Source: Bradyrhizobium sp. sBnM-33 (lineage in GTDB: Bacteria; Pseudomonadota; Alphaproteobacteria; Rhizobiales; Xanthobacteraceae). Taken from it: 64,000 bases of DNA. Numbering within the stretch: the first letter of the stretch is position 1; each line of letters opens with the position of its first letter. Location: positions 4,960,001-5,024,000 of the forward strand of contig NZ_CP136624.1 in the NCBI RefSeq assembly GCF_032917945.1. The letters run 5' to 3'. Positions 27,475 through 36,845 of the stretch are shown piece by piece. A program made the translations under genes and the position numbers. The notes under the pieces are model-generated. The model made no database searches, was not told the origin of the DNA, and saw nothing but the letters and a program-made list of their open reading frames with translations.

Positions 27475-28390
27475 ACCCGCACCCGGCGCGTCTGGCGAGA
27501 CCCGCTGCGGTTTCGTCGCGCTGATCGGCGCCCCCAACGTCGGCAAGTCCACCCTTGTCAATGCGCTGGTCGGCTCCAAGGTCACCATCGTCTCGCGCAA
27601 GGTGCAGACGACCCGCGCGCTGATCCGCGGTATCGTGATCGAGGACAATGCGCAGATCATCCTGGTCGACACGCCCGGCATCTTCCTGCCGAAGCGGCGA
27701 CTGGACCGGGCCATGGTGTCGACCGCCTGGAGCGGGGCCCACGATGCCGACCTCGTTTGCGTGTTGCTCGACGCCAAGGCCGGAATCGATGAGGAGGCCG
27801 ACGCGATCCTGAAAAAGCTCGCGACGGTTGCCCACCCGAAAATCCTGGTGCTGAACAAGATCGACCTGATCCCGCGCGAAAAACTGCTGGCGCTGGCACA
27901 GGCCGCCAACGAGCGGATGAAATTTGAGCATACCTTCATGATCTCGGCACTGTCGGGCGACGGTGTCGCCGATCTGCGCAAGACGCTGGCGAAGAGCGTG
28001 CCGCCGGGGCCGTTTCATTATCCCGAGGACCAGATGTCGGATGCGCCGCTGCGGCACCTGGCGGCGGAAATCACCCGGGAAAAGATTTACCGCCAACTCC
28101 ACCAGGAACTGCCGTATCAATCGACCGTTGAGACCGACACCTGGACCGAGCGCAAGGACAAGTCGGTCCGGATCGAACAGACGATCTTTGTCGAGCGCGA
28201 GAGCCAGCGCAAGATCGTGCTCGGCAAGGGCGGCGCCACCATCAAGTCGATCGGCGCGGAGTCGCGGAAGGAGATCGCGGAGATTTTGGGCGTGCCGGTG
28301 CACCTGTTCCTGTTCGTCAAGGTGCGCGAGAACTGGGGCGACGACCCCGACCGCTACAGGGAAATGGGGCTGGAATTTCCCAAGGAATGA
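27464..28390 (+). CDS. era: GTPase Era
   Basis: A 308-residue GTPase that binds the 3' end of 16S rRNA during 30S assembly. G1 is LIGAPNVGKSTLVNAL, G3 IILVDTPGIFLPKRRLD, G4 LVLNKIDLI. The C-terminal KH domain has IVLGKGGATIKSIGAESRKEI. The length is normal for the family, and the gene is translationally coupled to rnc. Confidence 0.97.
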   Translation: MTVEPAPGASGETRCGFVALIGAPNVGKSTLVNALVGSKVTIVSRKVQTTRALIRGIVIEDNAQIILVDTPGIFLPKRRLDRAMVSTAWSGAHDADLVCVLLDAKAGIDEEADAILKKLATVAHPKILVLNKIDLIPREKLLALAQAANERMKFEHTFMISALSGDGVADLRKTLAKSVPPGPFHYPEDQMSDAPLRHLAAEITREKIYRQLHQELPYQSTVETDTWTERKDKSVRIEQTIFVERESQRKIVLGKGGATIKSIGAESRKEIAEILGVPVHLFLFVKVRENWGDDPDRYREMGLEFPKE

Positions 28391-28437
28391 TCGAGGAATG
28401 TCTTTGGGGGCGAAGCATCCAGCCGCAGCAAGAAAGA

Positions 28438-28499
28438 TGGATTGCTTCGTCGCTTTGCTCCCTTACACAAATGCTTTGCGTTTGTCGCAGGCAATGACG
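28438..28499. repeat. Dispersed repeat ATGGATTGCTTCGTCGC ... GCAATGACG (copy 1)
   Basis: TGGATTGCTTCGTCGCTTTGCTCC followed by CAAATGCTTTGCGTTTG and GCAATGACGG. Related copies are at 49981-50072 and 60660-60739. Confidence 0.75.
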
Positions 28500-28539
28500 G
28501 GCCAAGAACATGACCCAACAAATACCAAGAGCAGGCCCG

Positions 28540-28920
28540 ATGACCGTACCAAGGAACGTGCTGCGGTTTGAGGTTTTGCTGTATCTGTCGCTGACCCTGG
28601 ATGCGGTGTCGCTAGCGTTCCAGGACCGTACGCCAACCCCGAAAATGACGGAGCAGATGATCAGCACCGGAACGCTAATGGCGGCCGGCTTGATCCTGCT
28701 GTTGGTCTATTTCGTCCGGCTCGCCGCCGAGCACCGCAAGAACTGGCCGCGCTGGGTGCTGGCGGGAGCCCTGGTACTGTCGGTGATTTCGCTGGTGCAG
28801 ATCATCGGCGAGAAGGGCATTCAGTTCCATAGCGGCATCGAGGTGATCTCCTGCGCCCTGACCGCGGCCGGATTGTATTTTTCGTTCACAGGCGACGCGG
28901 TGGGCTGGTTCAACGCGTGA
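28540..28920 (+). CDS. Small hypothetical integral membrane protein
   Basis: A 126-residue protein with four membrane segments: VLLYLSLTLDAVSLAF, TLMAAGLILLLVYFVRLAA, VLAGALVLSVISLVQII and IEVISCALTAAGLYFSF. Short charged loops separate them (DRTPTPKMTEQM, AEHRKNWPRW). This layout is common in unannotated rhizobial proteins of unknown function. Start at 28540 because the AGCAGG before it suits an ATG; the frame is open from 28510. It lies between era and recO but is set apart from both by repeats. Confidence 0.7.
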   Translation: MTVPRNVLRFEVLLYLSLTLDAVSLAFQDRTPTPKMTEQMISTGTLMAAGLILLLVYFVRLAAEHRKNWPRWVLAGALVLSVISLVQIIGEKGIQFHSGIEVISCALTAAGLYFSFTGDAVGWFNA

Positions 28921-28924
28921 TGTT

Positions 28925-29081
28925 CTCGCGTGTCCTGGACGCGGTGCACCGCGACGCGGTGCGCCGCAGAGCCGGGACGCATGAGGCTGGGAGTGGACCC
29001 CGGCTCAGCGAAGCAGCACCATAGCGCGTCGAAGACGCGCGTAAACGCGCTTGCGGTGCTGCATCGCGTCCGGGGAACGCG
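28925..29081. repeat. Dispersed repeat GTGTCCTGGACGCGGTGC family (copy 1)
   Basis: Reads GCGTGTCCTGGACGCGGTGC, then GCCGCAGAGCCGGGACGCAT, GTGGACCCCGGCTCAGC and GCATCGCGTCCGGGGAACGCG. The ends are inverted. A sister copy with the same word order is at 45550-45706. Confidence 0.8.
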
Positions 29082-29127
29082 CGGGCGAAAGCTGCGCTCC
29101 CCACCCAAATCCTGTAAACTCCCGCCC

Positions 29128-29877
29128 ATGGAATGGACCGACGAAGGCATTGTGCTGGGCGTACGGCGGCATGGCGAATCCTCCGCCATCGCAGAACTGC
29201 TGACGCGCGGCCATGGCCGGCATCTCGGCCTGGTGCGCGGCGGTGCCTCCTCGCGCATGCGGCCGCTGCTGCAGCCCGGTAACAGCGTCACCGCCGTATG
29301 GCGGGCGCGGCTCGACGAACATCTCGGCACGTACGCCATCGAGGGCACGCGGTTGCGCGCAGCAACGCTGCTGGCGTCCTCGCATGCGGTCTATGGCGTT
29401 ACCCATCTGGCCGCGCTGGCGCGGTTGTTGCCGGAGCGCGACCCGCATGAGGACATCTACGAAATGCTCGACCGCACGCTGAACGACTTTGACGAGGCCG
29501 GCGGCGCGGCGGCGCACCTGATCCGGTTCGAGCTCGCGATGCTCGCCGAGCTCGGCTTCGGCCTCGATCTGGAAAACTGCGCCGCGACCGGCGCGACCTC
29601 CGACCTGATCTACGTCTCGCCGAAATCCGGCGGCGCCGTCTCGCGGGAGGCCGGCGAGCCCTATCGGGATCGCCTGCTGCGGCTGCCGGCCTTCCTGCGC
29701 GAAGGCGAGGGCCGGGCGAACGGCTGGTCCGACCAGGACCTGCAGGACGGTTTTCGCCTGACCGGTCTGTTCCTGCTCCGCCACGTGCTGGAGCCGCGCG
29801 GGCAGGGCCATTCCGATGCTAGGGACGGGTTTATCAACGCGGTGACGAAGCGGCGCGCCAGAGCGGCGCTTCCGTGA
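29128..29877 (+). CDS. recO: DNA repair protein RecO
   Basis: A 249-residue protein that loads RecA onto SSB-coated DNA with RecF and RecR. The N-terminal OB fold is [26 protein letters not shown] with [22 protein letters not shown]. The helical core contains [12 protein letters not shown] and [25 protein letters not shown], and the C-terminus [14 protein letters not shown] at 29128 gives the family start; the frame runs upstream through the repeat without support. Confidence 0.95.
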   Translation: MEWTDEGIVLGVRRHGESSAIAELLTRGHGRHLGLVRGGASSRMRPLLQPGNSVTAVWRARLDEHLGTYAIEGTRLRAATLLASSHAVYGVTHLAALARLLPERDPHEDIYEMLDRTLNDFDEAGGAAAHLIRFELAMLAELGFGLDLENCAATGATSDLIYVSPKSGGAVSREAGEPYRDRLLRLPAFLREGEGRANGWSDQDLQDGFRLTGLFLLRHVLEPRGQGHSDARDGFINAVTKRRARAALP

Positions 29878-29958
29878 CCGCCAGGCGCCCCCAGAGTTGC
29901 GAATGGCAGTGGTTGCGACTCGGCCGCACATTTCTCACAGGCGTTGCCTAGAGGCTTC

Positions 29959-30108
29959 ATGACGGATCCGGTCAAGCGGGAGCAGAAGAAGTATCGCATG
30001 CAGCAGATCGCGCGTCAGGGGGCGCTGATCCGTCGAATCATGTTCTGGCTGCCGATTGCCTTTTTCGGCGGCATAGGCCTGCTGATGGCCATATTCGGCC
30101 GGCACTGA
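29959..30108 (+). CDS. Small single-pass membrane protein, 49 residues
   Basis: Preceded by GAGG six bases before the ATG. The first 27 residues are basic and helical (MTDPVKREQKKYRMQQIARQ), then one membrane segment (IMFWLPIAFFGGIGLLMAIF) and a short GRH end. Positive-inside suggests the N-terminus stays in the cytoplasm. It sits between recO and parC in the same direction. Not recognised by name. Confidence 0.65.
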   Translation: MTDPVKREQKKYRMQQIARQGALIRRIMFWLPIAFFGGIGLLMAIFGRH

Positions 30109-30175
30109 GCAATTGTTGGTGGAACTACCCTGTTCGCGTCTTGCCCGATTCACCGCAAAAGTTTAACGCCTCCAC

Positions 30176-32431
30176 ATGGGAAAACGACAGCTACCGCCTG
30201 AAGAACCGGCCGAAATCCACGAGGTCATGCTGCGCGATGCGCTGGAAGAGCGCTATCTCGCCTACGCGCTCTCGACCATCATGCACCGCGCCTTGCCGGA
30301 CGCCCGCGACGGGCTGAAGCCGGTGCACCGGCGCATCCTCTACGGCATGCGCCTGCTCAGGCTCGACCCCGGCACCCCGTTCAAGAAATCGGCAAAAATC
30401 GTCGGCGACGTGATGGGCTCGTTCCATCCGCATGGCGACCAGGCGATCTACGACGCCATGGTGCGTCTCGCCCAGGATTTCGCCTCACGCTACCCGCTGG
30501 TCGACGGCCAGGGTAATTTCGGCAATATCGACGGCGATAACCCGGCCGCCTACCGCTACACCGAAGCGCGCATGACCGAGGTCGCGCGGCTGCTGCTCGA
30601 CGGCATCGACGAGGACGGCGTCGAGTTCCGCGCCAATTACGATGGCCAGAGCAAGGAACCGGTGGTACTGCCCGGCGGCTTCCCGAACCTGCTCGCCAAC
30701 GGCGCGCAGGGCATTGCCGTCGGCATGGCGACCTCGATCCCGCCGCACAACGTCGCCGAGCTCTGCGACGCGGCGCTGCACCTGATCGACAAGCCTGAGG
30801 CGAAGTCGAAGTCGCTGATGAAATGGGTCAAGGGCCCGGACTTCCCGACCGGCGGGATCATCGTCGATTCCAAGGAAAGCATTGCCGAAGCCTACGTGAC
30901 CGGGCGCGGCTCGTTCCGCACCCGCGCCAAATGGATTCAGGAAGAGGGCGCGCGCGGCACCTGGGTCGTGGTGATCACCGAGATCCCGTGGCTGGTGCAG
31001 AAATCCCGGCTGGTCGAGAAGATCGCCGAGCTGCTCAACGAGAAGAAGCTGCCGCTGGTCGGCGACGTCAGGGACGAGTCGGCGGAAGACGTTCGTCTTG
31101 TGATCGAGCCGAAATCCCGCGCGGTCGATCCGGCGCTAATGATGGAATCGCTGTTCCGGCTCACCGAGCTCGAGAGCAAGATTTCGCTGAACCTCAATGT
31201 GCTGATCAAGGGCAAGATCCCCAAGGTGGTGGGGCTCGCCGAGTGCTTGCGCGAATGGCTCGACCATCTGCGCGACGTGCTGGTGCGCCGCTCCAACTAC
31301 CGTAAGACCCAGATCGAGAACCGTCTCGAAATTCTCGGCGGTTACCTGATCGCCTATCTGAACATCGACAAGGTGATCAAGATCATCCGCACCGAGGATG
31401 AGCCGAAGCCGGCGCTGATCAAGGCGTTCAAGCTGACGGAAGTCCAGGCCGACGCTATCCTCAATATGCGGCTGCGCTCCTTGCGCAAGCTCGAGGAATT
31501 TGAAATCCGCACCGAGGACAAGAACCTCCGCAACGAATTGAAGGGCATCAAGTCATTGCTCGGCTCCGAAGCCGAGCAATGGTCCAAGGTCGGCGAGCAG
31601 GTCCGCAAGGTTCGCGACATCTTCGGGCCGAAGACGCCGCTCGGCAAGCGCCGCACGCAATTCGCCGACGCGCCCGAGCATGATCTCGCCGCGATCGAGG
31701 AAGCCTTTGTCGAGCGCGAGCCGGTCACAGTGGTGATCTCTGAGAAGGGCTGGGTGCGCACGCTGAAGGGTCATGTCGAGGATATTTCGGGGCTCGCCTT
31801 CAAGACCGACGACAAGCTCGACCACGCCTTCTTTGCGGAAACCACCTCAAAACTGTTGCTGTTCGCCACCAACGGCAAATTCTATTCGCTCGACGTGGCG
31901 AAGCTTCCCGGCGGGCGCGGCCATGGCGAGCCCATTCGCATGTTCATCGATCTGGAGCAGGACGCCGCGATCGTCTCGCTGTTCGTCAACAAGGGCGAGC
32001 GAAAGTTCCTGATCGCGAGCAGTGAGGGGCAGGGCTTTGTCGTCAAGGAAGAGGATTGCGTCAGCAACACCCGCAAGGGCAAGCAGGTGCTCAACGTCAC
32101 CATGCCAAACGAGGCCTGCGCGATTGCGACCGTGCAGGGCGACACGGTCGCAGCGATCGGCACCAACCACAAGATGGTGCTGTTCCCGCTGGAACAGGTG
32201 CCCGAGATGGCGCGTGGCCGCGGCGTGCGCTTGCAGAAATATTCCAGCGCCAAGCTCTCAGACGTTGCCGTGTTCGAGTTCAAGGCCGGCCTGACCTGGA
32301 AGGATTCCGCCGGCCGCGAGCAGAGCATGAGCGCCAAGGAACTGGCCGACTGGCGCGGCAACCGCGCCGACGCTGGCCGCCTCGCACACGGCCTGCCGAA
32401 GTCGAACAAGTTTTTGCGCGGAGTGGAGTAG
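30176..32431 (+). CDS. parC: DNA topoisomerase IV subunit A
   Basis: A 751-residue type II topoisomerase subunit that breaks and rejoins DNA to decatenate daughter chromosomes. The winged-helix region has [21 protein letters not shown] and [21 protein letters not shown]; the catalytic tyrosine is Tyr128 in [11 protein letters not shown] coiled coil with [21 protein letters not shown] follows, and the C-terminal beta-propeller (from about 490) is short, as in ParC rather than GyrA. The residue matching the E. coli quinolone site Ser80 is Gln89 here. Confidence 0.95.
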   Translation: MGKRQLPPEEPAEIHEVMLRDALEERYLAYALSTIMHRALPDARDGLKPVHRRILYGMRLLRLDPGTPFKKSAKIVGDVMGSFHPHGDQAIYDAMVRLAQDFASRYPLVDGQGNFGNIDGDNPAAYRYTEARMTEVARLLLDGIDEDGVEFRANYDGQSKEPVVLPGGFPNLLANGAQGIAVGMATSIPPHNVAELCDAALHLIDKPEAKSKSLMKWVKGPDFPTGGIIVDSKESIAEAYVTGRGSFRTRAKWIQEEGARGTWVVVITEIPWLVQKSRLVEKIAELLNEKKLPLVGDVRDESAEDVRLVIEPKSRAVDPALMMESLFRLTELESKISLNLNVLIKGKIPKVVGLAECLREWLDHLRDVLVRRSNYRKTQIENRLEILGGYLIAYLNIDKVIKIIRTEDEPKPALIKAFKLTEVQADAILNMRLRSLRKLEEFEIRTEDKNLRNELKGIKSLLGSEAEQWSKVGEQVRKVRDIFGPKTPLGKRRTQFADAPEHDLAAIEEAFVEREPVTVVISEKGWVRTLKGHVEDISGLAFKTDDKLDHAFFAETTSKLLLFATNGKFYSLDVAKLPGGRGHGEPIRMFIDLEQDAAIVSLFVNKGERKFLIASSEGQGFVVKEEDCVSNTRKGKQVLNVTMPNEACAIATVQGDTVAAIGTNHKMVLFPLEQVPEMARGRGVRLQKYSSAKLSDVAVFEFKAGLTWKDSAGREQSMSAKELADWRGNRADAGRLAHGLPKSNKFLRGVE

Positions 32432-32442
32432 AGAAGGTAAGT

Positions 32443-32564
32443 GGGCAAAGGCGCACCAGCGCCGTGCCCTCCATCTATCGGCATGTTCATTGAGAATGGT
32501 GGGCGCGCTTCCGCCTTCGCTCGTCGAGCTACGGCGGACAAGTCGCTTTGCCCATCCTACGATT
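32443..32564. repeat. Dispersed inverted repeat GTGGGCAAAGGCGC ... GCTTTGCCCATCCTAC
   Basis: GTGGGCAAAG and CTTTGCCCATCCTAC are inverted ends of the family seen at 18530 and 19218. The centre carries CTTCCGCCTTCGCTCGTCG and GCTACGGCGGACAAGT, a block also present at 58885-58930. It overlaps the apparent upstream extension of the next reading frame. Confidence 0.7.
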
Positions 32565-32629
32565 CTGCCCGTAATAGTATTCCCAATTCCACGCGCTATA
32601 TAAGTCGCCGTCGAACCGAACGAGGCGGA

Positions 32630-33577
32630 ATGGCGCACGATCATCATCACCACAATCACTCCCACGCGCATGATCATTCTCATGGTCACGCTGGCCACAG
32701 CCATGCGCCGGATAGTTTTGGCTGGGCATTCGCCATCGGCGCCACGCTCAACACCGCCTTCGTCATCGCCGAGCTGATTTTCGGCTACGCCGCCAACTCG
32801 CTGGCGCTGATCTCTGACGCCGTCCACAATCTCTCCGACGTCATCGCGCTGCTGCTGGCATGGGGTGCCGCGTGGCTCGCGCAGAAGCAGCCGACGCAGC
32901 GGCACACTTACGGATATCGCCGCGCCTCGATTCTGGCGGCGCTGTTCAATGCCGGCCTGCTGCTGGTTGCGGTCGGCGGCATCGTCGTTGAGGCGGTCAA
33001 CCGGCTTTATGCCCCAGCGCCGGTCGCGGGCATGACCGTCATCCTGGTCGCTGCGCTTGGCGTCGTCATCAACGGCGGCACCGCGCTCTTATTCATGCGC
33101 GGCCGCCATGGCGACCTCAACATTCGCGGTGCTTACCTGCATATGGCCGCGGACGCCGGCGTCTCGCTCGGGGTGGTGATTGCGGCGCTCATCATCATGC
33201 TGACGGGATGGCTGTGGCTCGATCCCGCGATCAGCCTTGTCATTGCGGCCGTGGTGTTCTGGAGCGGCTGGGGTCTGGCGCGCGACAGCGTCAACCTCGC
33301 GCTTGACGGCGTGCCACGCGGCATCGAGCTCTCCGATGTGAAAGATTATCTCGGCGGGCTGGAAGGCGTCGTCGAGGTACACGACCTCCACGTCTGGGCC
33401 ATGAGCACCAACGAAACCGCGTTGACCGCGCATCTGGTGCGCCCCGGCGGCAGCGACGATGCCTTCCTGCATCAAGTGTGCGAGGAGCTGTCGCACCGTT
33501 TCAACATCCATCACAGCACGCTGCAGATCGAGGTCGATGCCGCCGTCTGCAAGCTGGCGCCGGCGGAACGAGTGTAG
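32630..33577 (+). CDS. Cation diffusion facilitator (Zn/Co/Cd efflux, CzcD-like)
   Basis: A 315-residue inner-membrane metal/proton antiporter. The N-terminus is a histidine-rich sensor tail (MAHDHHHHNHSHAHDHSHGH). Six membrane segments follow; the metal site pair is ELIFGYAANSLALISDAVHNLSD in TM2 and LHMAADAGVSLGVV in TM5 (HxxxD and DxxxD types). The cytoplasmic C-terminal domain has LEGVVEVHDLHVWAMS and FNIHHSTLQIE. The ATG at 32630 follows GAGGCGG; upstream in-frame codons belong to a repeat. Zinc is the likeliest substrate, by family. Confidence 0.93.
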   Translation: MAHDHHHHNHSHAHDHSHGHAGHSHAPDSFGWAFAIGATLNTAFVIAELIFGYAANSLALISDAVHNLSDVIALLLAWGAAWLAQKQPTQRHTYGYRRASILAALFNAGLLLVAVGGIVVEAVNRLYAPAPVAGMTVILVAALGVVINGGTALLFMRGRHGDLNIRGAYLHMAADAGVSLGVVIAALIIMLTGWLWLDPAISLVIAAVVFWSGWGLARDSVNLALDGVPRGIELSDVKDYLGGLEGVVEVHDLHVWAMSTNETALTAHLVRPGGSDDAFLHQVCEELSHRFNIHHSTLQIEVDAAVCKLAPAERV

Positions 33578-33581
33578 CGCG

Positions 33582-33665
33582 TGTAGGATGGGTGGAGCGG
33601 AGCGATACCCATCATCAGCTCAACATGCGATTGATGGGTATCGCTTGCGCGCCACCCATCCTACG
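33582..33665. repeat. Dispersed inverted repeat GTAGGATGGGTGGAGC ... GCCACCCATCCTACG (copy 2)
   Basis: Nearly the same as 18530-18622, including the nested CCCATCA / TGATGGG pair. It fills the gap between the convergent CDF and chrA genes and could end both transcripts. Confidence 0.85.
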
Positions 33666-33677
33666 ACGATGGCCGCG

Positions 33678-35081
33678 CTATGCCACCCCCGCAAACCTTA
33701 GCGCCACGCCCGCCACGCACGATCCGGCCAGCACCCAGAGCATGCCGACGTTAAGCCGGAAGATCGCCGTCGCCGCGGCGGCCGCTAGCACGAAAGCCGC
33801 GACATCCAGGCTTCCCCACACCGGCATGTCGAACGACAGCCCGAGCGAGCGGACCGGCGTGGTTTGCCGGAACAGCGTGTGCAATCCGAACCAGATCGAG
33901 AGGTTCAGAATCACGCCGACCACGGCGGCGGTGATCGCGGAGAGCGCGCCCGCAAGCCCTTTGTTGCCACGCAGCGTCTCGATGTAGGGCGCGCCGAGGA
34001 AGATCCAGAGAAAGCAGGGAATGAAGGTCACGCAGGTCGCCAGCAATCCGCCGAGCGTCGCTGCAATCATCGGCGACAGCGTGCCGGGATCGCGGTAGGC
34101 CGCCATGAAGCCGACGAACTGCAGCACCATGATGAGCGGGCCCGGCGTGGTCTCGGCCATGCCGAGGCCGTCGAGCATCTCGCGCGGCTGCAGCCAGTGG
34201 TAATGCTCGACCGCCTGCTGCGCGACATAGGCCAGCACCGCATAGGCGCCACCGAACGTCACCATCGCCATCTTGGAGAAGAACAGCGCAATCTGGCTGA
34301 ACACGTTGGCCTGGCCAAGCCCGATCAGCAGCGCTGCGACCGGCGCCGCCCATAGCAACAGCCACACCGAGCTTACGCGCAGCGCGCTTCCCACGCTGGG
34401 GCGGACATGGTCGGGCAATTCCTCGCCGAGCAGGCTGTCGACCGCTGCCGCCTTGTTGCCGCCGCCACCGTGTTCGATCGCGGCGAATTCCGGCCGGCCG
34501 CTGCGCGCGCCGAAATAGCCGATCACGCCGGCCGCGATAATGATGATCGGGAACGGGACATCGAAAAAGAAAATCGCGACAAACGCGATCGCAGCGAGCG
34601 CGATCATCACGCGGTTGCGCAGCGCGCGCTTGCCGACCCGGACGACCGCATGGACCACGATCGCGAGCACCGCAGCCTTCAGCCCGAAGAACACCGCCTC
34701 GACGAAGCCGACGTTGCCGTAGGCTGCGTAGATATAGCTCAACCCCATGATGGCGATGATGCCGGGCAGGATGAACAGGCCACCGGCCATGATGCCTCCG
34801 GCGGTCCGGTGCAACAGCCAGCCGATGTAGGTTGCGAGCTGCTGCGCCTCTGGTCCCGGCAATAGCATGCAGTAGTTCAGCGCATGCAGAAACCGGCTCT
34901 CGGAGATCCAGTTCTTCTCCTCGACCAGGATGCGGTGCATCACCGCGATCTGCCCGGCTGGGCCGCCGAAACTGAGCACGGCGACCCGCAGCCAGACGCG
35001 AAAGGCTTCACCGAAGCTGATGCCGTGACCAATTTCCCTGACGGCATCGGCTTCGGCCACTTTGTTCATCGTCGCGCCCAT
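33678..35081 (-). CDS. chrA: Chromate transporter, two-domain ChrA
   Basis: A 467-residue inner-membrane protein of the long-chain CHR family that exports chromate. Each half carries the CHR motif: FGGPAGQIAVMHRILVEEKNWI with LLPGPEAQQLATYIGWL in the first, and TFGGAYAVLAYVAQQAV with ETTPGPLIMVLQFVGFMAAY in the second. About twelve membrane segments. The ATG at 35081 overlaps the chrB stop (TAATG), so the two are translationally coupled; other starts at 35108 and 35069 are possible. Confidence 0.93.
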   Translation of the reverse strand: MGATMNKVAEADAVREIGHGISFGEAFRVWLRVAVLSFGGPAGQIAVMHRILVEEKNWISESRFLHALNYCMLLPGPEAQQLATYIGWLLHRTAGGIMAGGLFILPGIIAIMGLSYIYAAYGNVGFVEAVFFGLKAAVLAIVVHAVVRVGKRALRNRVMIALAAIAFVAIFFFDVPFPIIIIAAGVIGYFGARSGRPEFAAIEHGGGGNKAAAVDSLLGEELPDHVRPSVGSALRVSSVWLLLWAAPVAALLIGLGQANVFSQIALFFSKMAMVTFGGAYAVLAYVAQQAVEHYHWLQPREMLDGLGMAETTPGPLIMVLQFVGFMAAYRDPGTLSPMIAATLGGLLATCVTFIPCFLWIFLGAPYIETLRGNKGLAGALSAITAAVVGVILNLSIWFGLHTLFRQTTPVRSLGLSFDMPVWGSLDVAAFVLAAAAATAIFRLNVGMLWVLAGSCVAGVALRFAGVA

Positions 35082-35899
35082 TACGATTTCGCCTTGTTGG
35101 TCGGCCAATTGTGGGTCTCGTCAGTCGCGTCCCGGCACCATCGGTAGAACGCGTCGTACAGCGTCATGCCGGCCTCCAATTGCTCGAGATCGTCATCGAA
35201 CATCCGCGACAGGCCGAGCGAGGCCGCGAGCAGGCCCGGCGCTTCCGGCGACAAATCGAGCCGCCCGGTGTCGGCGCCACGCACCATCGCCGCCAGCCGC
35301 AGCAGGGGCGGCATCGCGAGACCGAATTCCTCGATCATGACGTCAAACGTGCAGAGTTCGCCGCGGTGGCTCCAGAACACGTTCTCGACATCGAATGGCG
35401 CGGCATTGAAGCGCTCGCTGACCCCTAGCACTTCAGCCGGCGTCACGAACAGAAACACCGCGTTCGGATCGACGAACCGGCGGATCAGCCACGGGCAGGC
35501 GATGCGGTCGATCTTCGGCCGCGCGCGGGTGACCCAGACGGTGCGGCCCTGCGCATCGCGCGCGGGGAGCTTTGCCGCCGGCACCAGCGGCAGTTTGGCA
35601 GCCTTCCAGCCTTCGAAGCCCCCTTCCAGCGCTTCAGCTTCGACGTGCAGATGCCGCAGCCAGGCAGCGGTGCCCTGCGCCAGCTTCTGGCCGCGCAGGC
35701 AGACGACGATGGCCGGGCGGCCGGAAAACTCCTCGCCCCAATCGGCGGCTTCCTCGTGGTTGCGCCTGACGGCGCCGGGAATCAGCCGCTGATCGGCGGC
35801 GAAATCCTCGTCGGTACGAACGTCGATCAGGGCAGGCGTGTTCGCCGTGCCGATCAATTTTGAAAGCTTGTCTGATGATATCGTGGTGTAGGATGACAT
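35081..35899 (-). CDS. chrB: Rhodanese-ChrB fusion, chromate resistance protein
   Basis: A 272-residue protein of two parts. Residues 1-110 form a rhodanese domain (LIDVRTDEDFAADQRLIPGA) with the active-site Cys in VVCLRGQKLAQ. Residues 118-265 form the ChrB C-terminal domain (WVTRARPKIDRIACPWLIRRFVDP, then FWSHRGELCTFDVMIEEFGL). ChrB proteins act in chromate resistance as regulators or accessory proteins. The ChrB N-terminal DNA-binding part is missing and replaced by rhodanese, so a regulatory role is doubtful and a redox or sulfur role more likely. Coupled to chrA. Confidence 0.88.
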   Translation of the reverse strand: MSSYTTISSDKLSKLIGTANTPALIDVRTDEDFAADQRLIPGAVRRNHEEAADWGEEFSGRPAIVVCLRGQKLAQGTAAWLRHLHVEAEALEGGFEGWKAAKLPLVPAAKLPARDAQGRTVWVTRARPKIDRIACPWLIRRFVDPNAVFLFVTPAEVLGVSERFNAAPFDVENVFWSHRGELCTFDVMIEEFGLAMPPLLRLAAMVRGADTGRLDLSPEAPGLLAASLGLSRMFDDDLEQLEAGMTLYDAFYRWCRDATDETHNWPTNKAKS

Positions 35900-36145
35900 G
35901 GCTGCGCCCTCGTCAAAAGAAACGGGACGCGATACTTGGGCATGTCGCCTCGTGGGGAGATCGCAACATCCCCATGTGCGGAATTAAGCGCGCGCCGCTC
36001 CGGCTGTCAACGGGGTCTCGCGGCTCGTGCTTGCGCCCGTACGCAATCGGGCCTAATCTACCCTCACCGGGGACAAGCAGGCTCCCCGTCAGACGGTCCC
36101 ATCGTCCAAGCTCTGCGCAGACCCGAAGTGTCGGGAGAAGCGCAC

Positions 36146-36835
36146 ATGGATAGGTCAGGGCCGATAATTTTTTGTCCCATCAGATCAGTACTGCGCGTCG
36201 GGCTCTCTGCGGTAGCCTTGGTATGCACTGGACTGCCTGCCTTCACGGCAGGAGACGCCGTCACGATTGCCATCGACCGCATGACTATAGGTTCCCCTCC
36301 GGCTGGATTCTCGTTTGCGCGAACCGGCCAGGGGGCCGAGGGTAAATGGAATGTCGTTGCCGATCCGACCGCCAAAACAGGCCGCGCTATCGAGCAGCAG
36401 AGCGCCGACCGCACTGACTACCGCTTTCCGCTCGCTATACATGAGAGCTTCTCGGCTAAGAATCTCATCATGCAGATCCGCTTTAAAGCCGTTGCGGGCA
36501 GGATCGACCAGGCCGGCGGCATTGTCGTGCGGCTTACTGACCCCGAGAATTACTACGTCGCCCGCGCCAACGCGCTCGAGCACAATGTCCGCTTCTACCG
36601 GGTCGTGGCCGGCCGTCGGCAGCAGCTAGGCACCTCAAACATTCGCGTGACATCGAATGAATGGCACACCCTCACGCTGCGGGCCGAAGGCGAGCGGTTC
36701 ATCGTGAGCTATGACGGAGCGACGCTGTTCGAGGCGAAGGACGATACGTTTAGAGATCCCGGTGGTGTTGCACTGTGGACCAAAGCCGACAGTGTGACGC
36801 GCTTCGATCAGGTGACGATCACCGCTTTGCCGTGA
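36146..36835 (+). CDS. Secreted LamG/DUF1080-like beta-sandwich protein
   Basis: A 229-residue exported protein. The ATG at 36146 follows GGGAGAAG; residues 1-35 form a signal peptide (SVLRVGLSAVALVCTGLPAF). The mature part reads as a concanavalin-like sandwich: WNVVADPTAKTGRAIEQQS, NLIMQIRFKAVAGRIDQAGGIVVRLTDPENYYVARAN and WHTLTLRAEGERFIVSYDGATLFEAKD, the DUF1080 pattern. Such domains bind or cleave glycans; no catalytic residues can be pointed out. Ten bases separate it from the next MFS gene, so they are likely one operon. Confidence 0.78.
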   Translation: MDRSGPIIFCPIRSVLRVGLSAVALVCTGLPAFTAGDAVTIAIDRMTIGSPPAGFSFARTGQGAEGKWNVVADPTAKTGRAIEQQSADRTDYRFPLAIHESFSAKNLIMQIRFKAVAGRIDQAGGIVVRLTDPENYYVARANALEHNVRFYRVVAGRRQQLGTSNIRVTSNEWHTLTLRAEGERFIVSYDGATLFEAKDDTFRDPGGVALWTKADSVTRFDQVTITALP

Positions 36836-36845
36836 GGACGCCGGA

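Noticed and set aside
26530..28303. Two long minus-strand frames opposite rnc and era
   Set aside because: Mirror frames of GC-rich coding DNA; both real genes on the other strand have all motifs.
32441..32629. N-terminal extension of the cation efflux gene
   Set aside because: The codons fall in a dispersed repeat; the His-rich MAHDHHHH start at 32630 has the ribosome binding site.
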